Part shown: one piece after another, positions 24,534-31,614 of the stretch
Position numbering within the stretch: the first letter of the stretch is position 1
Layout of the letters: each line of letters begins with the position of its first letter
Source: Gammaproteobacteria bacterium UBA4421
GTDB lineage: Bacteria; Pseudomonadota; Gammaproteobacteria; Pseudomonadales; Azotimanducaceae
Assembly (NCBI GenBank): GCA_002389675.1
Contig: DGQF01000009.1
Location: 202,845 to 266,844 of the forward strand
Reading direction: 5' to 3'
DNA length: 64,000 nt
The notes under the pieces: model-generated
Database searches by the model: none
What the model saw: the letters and a program-made list of their open reading frames with translations, nothing else
What the model was told of the DNA's origin: nothing
Position numbers and translations under genes: made by a program

Positions 24534-24968
24534 CTACACAGGTTCAGCGATAAAGACCGGGATTTTACGGGTTGTTTTTGCCGCATACTCCGTATACGGC
24601 GGAAATGCTTCCTCACTAGCCGCCCAAAGCGACTCGCGCTCGGCATCATCAAACACCTCGCGCGCGCGCATAGCCGTCACAACCGTTTGATCACGAATTT
24701 CCACCAGCGGGTTATCTCGAAGATTATAAACCCACACCGGGTTTTTAGGCTGCCCCCCCATCGAACCGACCAAGACATACGCCTCACCAACCTTTACACG
24801 CATCAATGGTATCTTGCGAATTGCCCCGGTTTTGTTACCTGTATGCGTGACGATGATGCACGGCATACCGGTATCTAACAAAGTGGACCCTTTGGTGCCA
24901 CCGCTACCTTCATAAAGTTCCACTTGCTCGCGCACCCAGTCAATTGTGGGGGGTATATACTGCGCCAT
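24534..24968 (-). CDS. deazaflavin-dependent nitroreductase-family protein
   Basis: A 144-residue split-barrel protein of the DDN family (nitroreductase, F420-type). The core IIVTHTGNKTGAIRKIPLMRV, read as IIVTHTGNKTGA and IRKIPLMRV, is the family signature, and GGQPKNPVWVYNLRDNPLVEI is the second conserved block (GGQPKNPVWVYNL and DNPLVEI). Mycobacterial members use reduced F420 to reduce quinones or nitro groups. A second family member is at 62872-63363. Whether this organism makes F420 cannot be seen here; some relatives may bind another flavin. The ATG at 24968 follows GAGGATG. It is upstream of the ACAD pair on the same strand. Confidence 0.85.
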   Translation of the reverse strand: MAQYIPPTIDWVREQVELYEGSGGTKGSTLLDTGMPCIIVTHTGNKTGAIRKIPLMRVKVGEAYVLVGSMGGQPKNPVWVYNLRDNPLVEIRDQTVVTAMRAREVFDDAERESLWAASEEAFPPYTEYAAKTTRKIPVFIAEPV

Positions 24969-25014
24969 GTTTCATCCTCGTTTTAGTTAATCTCTGATCG
25001 ATGCGCCGGTTGTC

Positions 25015-25842
25015 TCAATTCAGGCCAACCGCCTCAGCACTGGCTGCCCAAAATTTTTCTCTTAACTCCAAATCTTTTCCGATCGGAGAAACCTCCTGCC
25101 GCTCACCTTGGTTATAATATTCACCGGTAACACCTTCCAGTTCTTCATCACTGGCCAACATTATGGTTGTTTGGGCGCCTTTGGCAGGGGCAATAAAAAA
25201 CCAACCGATGACCTTGCGCACCAGCCACGGCAGGTCGCGAACGATATCTGTTGCAACGGCTCCTGGATGCAGGACGTTAGAAGTCACACCGGATGCGGAC
25301 AAACGTTTCGCCAGCTCAAGACTAAACAGAATATTCCCCAACTTGGACTGATTATAGGCCACTTGGGCGCTGTATTTATCAACACCACAAAAGCTGTCGA
25401 AATCAATTTGACCTTTTGCGTATAACATCGATGAGACGTTGACAATACGGGCCGGCGCGCTGCTTTTCAGGCAGTCCAGTAACAAATGCGTCAGCAGAAA
25501 ATGCGCGAAATGATTAACCCCTATTTGCAGTTCAAACCCTTCTGCCGTTCGTTGCTGACGAGTGGGAAAGGTCCCGGCATTATTAATCAGCACATGCAAC
25601 GCGTCATAACGAGAAAGAAATTCTGCAGCGAGCGCGCGAACGCTGGAAAGCGCGGCGAGATCTACAGGTATATTCACCGCCTGTGTCACTGCAACGGCGT
25701 TAATCTCGGCCAGCGCATTGTCCGTTTTGGGCCCCTCACGACACGCCAGCACCAACTCTGCCCCCTGTCGCGCTAACTCAATGGCGGTCACCAAGCCGAT
25801 ACCGCTGTTACCACCCGTAATCAAAACCCGTTTGCCGTGCAT
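25015..25842 (-). CDS. SDR, retinol dehydrogenase-like
   Basis: A 275-residue SDR resembling the retinol dehydrogenase/WW-domain oxidoreductase branch. The cofactor site is TGGNSGIG (9-16), NNAG lies at 87-90, the catalytic serine pair at 137-138, and YNQSK at 163-167. The C-terminal part has the long substrate loop LPWLVRKVIGWFF, which may touch the membrane. The ATG at 25842 follows a strong AGGGAGGAA ribosome site; the 20 extra residues of the longer frame are not supported. It is 46 bases before the deazaflavin-type reductase gene and probably in one unit with it. Its substrate is likely a hydrophobic alcohol or ketone. Confidence 0.87.
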   Translation of the reverse strand: MHGKRVLITGGNSGIGLVTAIELARQGAELVLACREGPKTDNALAEINAVAVTQAVNIPVDLAALSSVRALAAEFLSRYDALHVLINNAGTFPTRQQRTAEGFELQIGVNHFAHFLLTHLLLDCLKSSAPARIVNVSSMLYAKGQIDFDSFCGVDKYSAQVAYNQSKLGNILFSLELAKRLSASGVTSNVLHPGAVATDIVRDLPWLVRKVIGWFFIAPAKGAQTTIMLASDEELEGVTGEYYNQGERQEVSPIGKDLELREKFWAASAEAVGLN

Positions 25843-25926
25843 ATTTCCTCCCTGTCTTACCTGAACAAGGTACCCTACCCAGCGCACGCATCGCAATGCC
25901 ATGCGACCCTTTGGCAGAATTTCAAT

Positions 25927-26646
25927 CTATCGCCCAAACCGCTTTGACGCGTACCACAGATACAAGCCGGTGAAACTGAGCACTACCAAGGCCAATCCCG
26001 CAAACGACATAAACCAAACCCCAATCTGGCCAAAAAACCGACCGCTGTGCAAATCTTGGAGCAATCGCTCCCAAGACAATTGTGTAGCGGCATAGCGCTG
26101 AGCTTCTTGCCGAGTCGGCGCTCTAAAGCTTGGGATTTGCCAAACGCCAGCGGCGCCAGTGTACTGACGCCAGGTCAATCCGAGGTCAGCAGAAAACTCG
26201 ATGCCTGCAGACGATTCAATCAGTAAATAAGGGTCATCCGTGCGCCCAAAAGCGGTAATTGTCTGCGGCAACGCCAGGCGTTCCACTGGAACCTGTTCTA
26301 TATTTGGGATAATCAGCAGTTCTTCGGAGGTCGCAAAAATGGTCCATTGCGGCATCGAGTATGCCCCGAGCAGACGGCCGGATACGGTCATCTGCCGAGT
26401 CGCAGTCATCAATGTAGCATCCGCTTGCAGGACCTCTGCCTGCTGGACATCTGGCAAAACAGTCACCTGCGCGGGCGCCTCGACACCATATCGGTCCTGC
26501 ACCCAAGCCAATGACACCCCTTGGCTGCCCAGCCGCAATTCAGCAGTAAACTGCAGCGGCAAGCCCGTGGCCACAAAAACCAGCAGAGGTAACGCCACAC
26601 AGATGCCTGTTAACCGATGAAGCGTCCGATGAGACCAGAAACGCAC
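25927..26646 (-). CDS. PepSY-associated membrane protein
   Basis: A 239-residue inner-membrane protein with one transmembrane helix near each end: HRLTGICVALPLLVFVATG at about 10-28 and GVWFMSFAGLALVVLSFTG at about 208-226. Between them lies a periplasmic domain. The N-terminal HRTLHRLTG and the late LHSGRFFGQIG are typical of PepSY-TM proteins, some of which reduce siderophore iron or carry electrons across the membrane using paired histidines. It follows the FMN-binding protein by 10 bases and is third in the run porin, FMN-binding protein, PepSY protein. Together the three look like a periplasmic electron-transfer or metal-reduction set. That is inference from the gene order. Confidence 0.8.
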   Translation of the reverse strand: MRFWSHRTLHRLTGICVALPLLVFVATGLPLQFTAELRLGSQGVSLAWVQDRYGVEAPAQVTVLPDVQQAEVLQADATLMTATRQMTVSGRLLGAYSMPQWTIFATSEELLIIPNIEQVPVERLALPQTITAFGRTDDPYLLIESSAGIEFSADLGLTWRQYTGAAGVWQIPSFRAPTRQEAQRYAATQLSWERLLQDLHSGRFFGQIGVWFMSFAGLALVVLSFTGLYLWYASKRFGR

Positions 26647-26656
26647 GCCAGTACCG

Positions 26657-27232
26657 CTAACGCGCGTCGGCGAGCGTAGTCTGTGCCTGTGGGGTTGCGC
26701 GATGCATCAAAAGCGCTGCCTTCGCCATTCGCTTCATGGCCTTAACGGACAACGTCGCACCAGTAATATTGTCAACTTTACCGCTCAATTGCTGGTCTCG
26801 ATCTAGCCAAAGATTGGCGAACTGAGAAGTGAAAAATTCATATTTCACTTCCCACCCTCGACTTTCACGAAAAACCAAGACCTGCACATCTTCAATTCTG
26901 TTGTCCGTGATGGTAACTCCAGCGGTGATCGGACGATCCTTTCCGATTTCATCAAGAATCCAGACCGTTTTACCCCCTGCCCCCCAATATTTGAAACGCA
27001 AACTTGGCGCGTGCCCTAAAATATTTTTCAATTGAGTCCGCAAGTCACTTGAGGGCCACAGCGTCTCTTGGGCCGGCGGTTCACCCGCAAAGCGTTCGGC
27101 TACGTAAGTCGAAGCATTGATGTATACCTGATCAGCCTGAGCAGGCGCGCCTGCCGCCGCCATCGGTAGACAGAGCAACGCCGCACAAAGCGTAATAAAT
27201 CCGATAATCATTCTCATTTGCATAAACGACAT
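26657..27232 (-). CDS. exported FMN-binding protein (NqrC/RnfG-like domain)
   Basis: A 191-residue protein with a hydrophobic signal segment (about 8-26) and a C-terminal FMN_bind domain. The motif DNITGATLSVKAM near residues 155-167 matches the S/T-G-A-T motif in which the last threonine takes covalent FMN through a phosphoester bond, made by ApbE. The flavin therefore most likely sits on the periplasmic side. It lies 48 bases after the porin gene and 10 before the PepSY membrane protein, and would pass electrons between the membrane protein and an unknown acceptor. Several in-frame ATGs at the start leave the exact N-terminus open. No apbE is seen in the window. Confidence 0.82.
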   Translation of the reverse strand: MSFMQMRMIIGFITLCAALLCLPMAAAGAPAQADQVYINASTYVAERFAGEPPAQETLWPSSDLRTQLKNILGHAPSLRFKYWGAGGKTVWILDEIGKDRPITAGVTITDNRIEDVQVLVFRESRGWEVKYEFFTSQFANLWLDRDQQLSGKVDNITGATLSVKAMKRMAKAALLMHRATPQAQTTLADAR

Positions 27233-27280
27233 TGTGCCAAAAAGATCAAAGATTGATACGATTATTTACGTGATTTTGAC

Positions 27281-28573
27281 TTAAAATTGTAAACCTACGC
27301 CCAAGTCGATCGCTTTAAAATCCCTGCCTTGCGCCGCAGAGACCTGATGCGATCGGTCGCGATAATCGATCTTGAAGACGACATTATCCGTCGGCCACAG
27401 ATTCATACCCACTTCCCATTGCTCAAACTGATCTTGTTCACGATACCCTTGTAGATCTTCGAAACGGCTGTAAACACCCATTGCAGTGAACAAATTACTG
27501 GTAGGCAAAGCAAAGCGGTAAGATGGCTCAACATACCAACCCGATTGATCATCAGCACCGGCCTGACCGATCAAATCACCATCGATTTCCCACTGCGCCC
27601 AAAGTGCACGCAATTGAAACCCGCCCTGATTGTAAATGGCATGGGCCGTCAGCAACCTACCTTCACCCACGCCATCGCCTGCCTCCTGGCTCATGTCCGT
27701 CTGGTGCTGATACGCACCTGACAACTGCAATCCGGGCACACCAGAAAAGCTCAGACGACCGGTAAACGCCAAATCTTCTGCGCTAGCATTTGACGACTTT
27801 TGGCGGCCGCTACGAATTCGGTAACTGCTGCTACCCGATGTTGGCATCTCCAAACCCGAATGAACTGCAAAATCCCATGAAATTCCACTCGCGTATTGAC
27901 CGCTAACTGCCGCTCCGTTTTCCCACCAAGTCGCCGGCAGAATAATGCTTTCTACGTTATTACGTTCAACCCCGTAAAACGTATTGGGTTCATGGGTTTC
28001 ATTGAGAATACCCACGGGTAGCAAAAACAAACCCGCCTTTGCCTGATGATTTCCGTTGAGGTCAACCTCTATAAAGGCTTGTTCAATTTCGACTTCTCCG
28101 GAGTTGCTCCCATCTGCAGTGTCTTTCACCAAACCATGCTCGACCTCAAGTTCAGAAAAGAAGCGAACCCGATCGTTGTACTCATGGTTTACATACAGAA
28201 CATACCGATGTATGTCTGTTTCCTTCTTATTTCTGCTGTCATCTTCAGCATCAATATTATTGTAATGAACCTCAGCGTAACCACCTACTCGAGTACGATC
28301 CCACCAATTCGCCCCATCAGCGTTGCCAGTAGATTGCTGTTCGACAAACTCCACCGTCGAAACCAAGCGTTCTTCGGTAATCTTCACATCAGCATCTGTA
28401 CTGGCCAATTTGGCTTTTGTTGCATCAAGCTCTTGGGTTAGCAATTTTATTTGCTCCCCCTGCGCGGCCACTAATTTGTACAAATCCACAAGACTTGGCT
28501 CTTGTGCATACGCACGGGTTGACCAACCCGCACCAAGGATACCCAAAATCACCAACGCACGAACTAACACCAT
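27281..28573 (-). CDS. outer-membrane porin with N-terminal coiled coil
   Basis: A 430-residue outer-membrane protein. A signal peptide (LVILGILGAGWSTRAYA) is followed by a heptad-like coiled-coil segment (about 28-75, rich in L, K, E and A), then alternating beta-strands such as TRVGGYAEVHYNNID and IHRYVLYVNHEYND. It ends in the terminal phenylalanine LGVGLQF that BAM recognises. It looks like a phosphate-selective-porin or OprO/OprP-type trimeric channel. It is the first gene in the run with the FMN-binding and PepSY proteins. A good sigma-70 promoter and a weak Fur-like inverted repeat lie just upstream, so iron control is possible. The transported solute is unknown. Confidence 0.83.
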   Translation of the reverse strand: MVLVRALVILGILGAGWSTRAYAQEPSLVDLYKLVAAQGEQIKLLTQELDATKAKLASTDADVKITEERLVSTVEFVEQQSTGNADGANWWDRTRVGGYAEVHYNNIDAEDDSRNKKETDIHRYVLYVNHEYNDRVRFFSELEVEHGLVKDTADGSNSGEVEIEQAFIEVDLNGNHQAKAGLFLLPVGILNETHEPNTFYGVERNNVESIILPATWWENGAAVSGQYASGISWDFAVHSGLEMPTSGSSSYRIRSGRQKSSNASAEDLAFTGRLSFSGVPGLQLSGAYQHQTDMSQEAGDGVGEGRLLTAHAIYNQGGFQLRALWAQWEIDGDLIGQAGADDQSGWYVEPSYRFALPTSNLFTAMGVYSRFEDLQGYREQDQFEQWEVGMNLWPTDNVVFKIDYRDRSHQVSAAQGRDFKAIDLGVGLQF

Positions 28574-28602
28574 AACAATCTCTGCAAATGAAAGGAGTGC
28601 GC

Positions 28603-28630
28603 ACTATACCCACTCCAATTCTAAATGCAA
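28603..28630 (-). promoter_or_regulatory. candidate sigma-70 promoter of the porin operon
   Basis: On the minus strand TTGCAT (28630-28625) and TATAGT (28608-28603) are separated by 16 bases. The ATG of the porin follows 30 bases later. The spacing and both hexamers fit a good housekeeping promoter. Confidence 0.55.
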
Positions 28631-28651
28631 ATCTTTCTTATTTAGATTTAC

Positions 28652-28665
28652 GAGAACGACTTCTC
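28652..28665. promoter_or_regulatory. weak Fur-like inverted repeat upstream of the porin promoter
   Basis: GAGAA and TTCTC form a perfect 5-bp inverted repeat around CGAC, about 22 bases upstream of the porin -35 box. The half-sites resemble the outer parts of a Fur box, and the downstream PepSY and FMN-binding genes are of a kind often under iron control. The match to the Fur consensus is poor, so this is a suggestion only. Confidence 0.25.
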
Positions 28666-28683
28666 ATTTGATTGTCATCACGA

Positions 28684-30531
28684 CTACCCAAAAATATAGG
28701 GCGCAAGATTCTCCTGGGCACGCTTACGAAACTTATGCCATTGCCCGCCTCCATAGTAAGCCAGACTACCCGGTTCAGCCTGACCTTCGCCGTTATAATA
28801 GGTAATACAATCACGCAACGCAGCGGTGGCAATGTCTGCATCGCGACAATGCGCCGCGTATTGGTCTTCCGCCTCTTGCGCAACATCCACCACATCATCA
28901 CCGCGCTCGCGCAACGTCTTGAGCATCCAAACAATGTAGTCCGCATGTTGATCAATGGCATCAGTGAAGTTAAAACTACCGCCGCCACCCTGCGGACCGG
29001 ATACAACAAACAGGTTGGGAAATCCATGGTTATGGATACCCAGGAAGGTTTTTGTGCCTTGTTCGCGCCACTTATCCTGCAACGTTATGCCCTCGCGGCC
29101 CGTGATCATGTTAAAGGTCGAAGTGGCCATCCATTGAAAACCCGTAGCATAGATCAATACATCCAGCGGATAGGTAACGCCCTCGTGCACCACACCTTGT
29201 TCGTTAATACAATTGACACCCCGAGGCGCGGCATCCACCAAGGTGACATGGGGAAGATTAAACGTTGGCAAATATTCATCATGAAAAGTTGGGCGCTTAC
29301 ATCCATAAGGATAGTAGGGTTTTAGCGCTGCCGCCGTCTTGGGGTCCTCAACAATTGCATCTACCCGAGCACGGATCTGCTCCATAATCCGAAAGTTTGA
29401 GCCCAACTGTCGCTCGATCATTTCTTGCGCAGACAACGGTTTATCGAAAGTTTTACGCGCTTTAAAATCGGGTACTTTTCCGGCCAGATAATCATCATTT
29501 GCTTTGATCGCACTGCGGCCCGCTGAAATTTTGGCAAATCGAGCACGGCGCGCACGCGCCCATCCAGGCTCCTGCGCCCACTGCTGGCGCTCCTCCTGAG
29601 TGGTCTCGCGCTGGTCTCGGACATCGATTGAAGAGGGTGTGCGTTGGAAAACAAACAATTCTTTGACCGTTTTGGCAATCTCAGGCACCACCTGAACCGC
29701 GGTTGCACCCGTACCGATAATACCAACCCGCTTGTCTTTCAGGTCTACATTGTAGTCCCAGCGGGAGGTGTGAAATGCGCTCCCTTTGAAGGTTTCCATG
29801 CCCTGAATACGCGCCAACTTGGGTGTCGTGAGAATACCATTGGCAAGCACCACATATTTGGCCTGCATGGTGTCTCCGCGATCCGTATAGACCGTCCAAC
29901 GCTGCGTTGATTCATCCCAATTTGTCTTTTCTACCGTGGTATGGAACAGACAGCGGTCATAAAAGCCAAAACGCTGCGCCATGTCTTGGCAATAGGCCAT
30001 AATTTCAAAACCAGAGGCAAATTTTACCGAGGGGACATAACCCATTTCTTCCAACAGTGGCAAATAGCTGTAGGCCTCCACATCGCAGGCAATGCCGGGA
30101 TAACGATTCCAATACCAGGTGCCTCCAACATCCCCTCCTTTCTCACAAAACCGAACATCTTCGTACCCGGCCTCCCGCAACTTGTACCACAAGAGCAAGC
30201 CTGCAAATCCAGCGCCCACGACAAGAATTTCGCAGGTATCATCCAGCTTTTCGCGTGCAACAGGTTCAGCTGAATACACATCCTGCAGGTATTTACTGAA
30301 TTCGCCTTCCATGGGCATATAGTCGGCAGCACCGGCTCGCGCTTGCTTAAACGCGTCGTACTTCGCTTGTTCTGCTGCATCAAACGCCGCGCCAGGAGTC
30401 GAAGCCGGCAGAGTTTTCAACGATTCATCACTGACCAACGAATAACCCTGTCCCGCAATGCGATCCGTCGATTTTGCAGCGCGAGTTTGGAAGGACTTCA
30501 AACCTGTCCGCGGATCTATTTTTATTGACAT
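28684..30531 (-). CDS. flavin-containing Baeyer-Villiger-type monooxygenase
   Basis: A 615-residue FAD/NADPH monooxygenase. The first Rossmann motif is GAGFAG at 106-111, followed by GGTWYWNRYPGIACDV. The Baeyer-Villiger fingerprint F-x-G-x3-H-x3-W appears as FKGSAFHTSRWD at 248-259, and the NADPH Rossmann motif is GTGATA at 273-278. An N-terminal extension of about 95 residues before the FAD domain is typical of the cyclododecanone or phenylacetone monooxygenase branch. It would insert oxygen next to a ketone, turning a cyclic ketone into a lactone. The ATG at 30531 follows GGAG; a TTG at 30546 is the alternative. It stands downstream of the degenerate SDR gene by 134 bases. A second such enzyme lies at 51665-53296. 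Confidence 0.92.
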   Translation of the reverse strand: MSIKIDPRTGLKSFQTRAAKSTDRIAGQGYSLVSDESLKTLPASTPGAAFDAAEQAKYDAFKQARAGAADYMPMEGEFSKYLQDVYSAEPVAREKLDDTCEILVVGAGFAGLLLWYKLREAGYEDVRFCEKGGDVGGTWYWNRYPGIACDVEAYSYLPLLEEMGYVPSVKFASGFEIMAYCQDMAQRFGFYDRCLFHTTVEKTNWDESTQRWTVYTDRGDTMQAKYVVLANGILTTPKLARIQGMETFKGSAFHTSRWDYNVDLKDKRVGIIGTGATAVQVVPEIAKTVKELFVFQRTPSSIDVRDQRETTQEERQQWAQEPGWARARRARFAKISAGRSAIKANDDYLAGKVPDFKARKTFDKPLSAQEMIERQLGSNFRIMEQIRARVDAIVEDPKTAAALKPYYPYGCKRPTFHDEYLPTFNLPHVTLVDAAPRGVNCINEQGVVHEGVTYPLDVLIYATGFQWMATSTFNMITGREGITLQDKWREQGTKTFLGIHNHGFPNLFVVSGPQGGGGSFNFTDAIDQHADYIVWMLKTLRERGDDVVDVAQEAEDQYAAHCRDADIATAALRDCITYYNGEGQAEPGSLAYYGGGQWHKFRKRAQENLAPYIFG

Positions 30532-30665
30532 ATCAATATGCTCCAAGTGTTCTATAAATCATTCATGGGTTGCTGTTTGTTGACCATTGACTCACGCCAC
30601 CTCCGCTTAGGCACGGCGCGTGCAGATCACAGGTGACGCTCGCCAAGGCATGCGGCGCGCAAACC

Positions 30666-31430
30666 TTAACTGTTCCACCAAGGTTTATCCGAGTAAGAAC
30701 GCAAATCAATCTCGTGGGTCCAAACTGAGCGGTGCTGCTGCGCAATATGCCAGTAGGTTTCTGCAATTTTTTCCGGCAACATCAGCCCGTCATGCTCTCC
30801 CCCAAGGCGCTCACGCAGCGCTGCAAATTGCTCTGATCCTAACATTTTACCCAGCGTATCCGGCGCATCGACTGCGCCATCAATCACAATATGCGCAACA
30901 TGTATATTCTGAGACGAGAACTCTGCGTTTAAGCTCTGGCATAACATACGCCTACCGCCCATCGCCGCTGCGTGCGAATGCTGACCGCCGTTGCCTCGCA
31001 CGGCTGCAGTGGACGAAGTCACCAGCAGCGTTCCACCGCCACGCGCCACCATTGACGGGAACGTGGCCTGCGCCACGCGAAACAGACCAAATGTCGCCAT
31101 TCGCCAGCCCAATTCAAAGGCTTTTGGCGTCGTGTCTAGCAACGATCGATTGCCAATTTGAGCGCCCAGATTGTAGATAACCACCTCAATCGGACCGATG
31201 TCCGCCTCAATGGCAGAAACCCGGTCTTCAATCACATATTCGTCAACTGCATTTAACAAATGGCCCGATGCGGCACCGCCCGCGCCCCTGATATTTTCAA
31301 CCAACCGGTCCAGTCCTGCCTGATCACTCCGACGACACAATGCCGCATGATAGCCTTGCGCCGCAAACCGAGCCCCTACGCATCCCCCGATACCCGCACC
31401 AGCACCCAAGACCAAACAAACCGGCTGCAT
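30666..31430 (-). CDS. atypical SDR lacking the YxxxK active site
   Basis: A 254-residue protein with a clear SDR Rossmann fold: LVLGAGAGIGG near 7-16, YNLGA in place of NNAG near 86-90, and VTSSTAAVRGNGG near 137-149. At the place of the catalytic tyrosine and lysine it has H153 and M157 (HSHAAAMGG). The serine is kept but the YxxxK proton relay is not, so it should not work as a normal dehydrogenase. Family members of this sort are found beside catabolic genes and may be structural, regulatory or use another mechanism. It lies upstream of the BVMO on the same strand and divergent from the molybdenum hydroxylase operon. Confidence 0.78.
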   Translation of the reverse strand: MQPVCLVLGAGAGIGGCVGARFAAQGYHAALCRRSDQAGLDRLVENIRGAGGAASGHLLNAVDEYVIEDRVSAIEADIGPIEVVIYNLGAQIGNRSLLDTTPKAFELGWRMATFGLFRVAQATFPSMVARGGGTLLVTSSTAAVRGNGGQHSHAAAMGGRRMLCQSLNAEFSSQNIHVAHIVIDGAVDAPDTLGKMLGSEQFAALRERLGGEHDGLMLPEKIAETYWHIAQQHRSVWTHEIDLRSYSDKPWWNS

Positions 31431-31614
31431 AAACTTTCTCCAAAAATCACTGACTGCGACGACACCCTTTAACTGCTCGATTAGAGCAAATTCATCAGCA
31501 GCCGAGCAACGGTTATAATTGACTCGAACACAAATTTACATGCGTGATGAGCGCAGCTCCATTAAGATCATACCCACCCAAGTTGACATCATTCAATCCA
31601 AGAGAGCATCCATC

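Noticed and set aside
25927-26646. The PepSY protein as a two-component sensor
   Set aside because: There is no histidine-kinase domain, and the terminal helix pattern fits PepSY-associated proteins instead.
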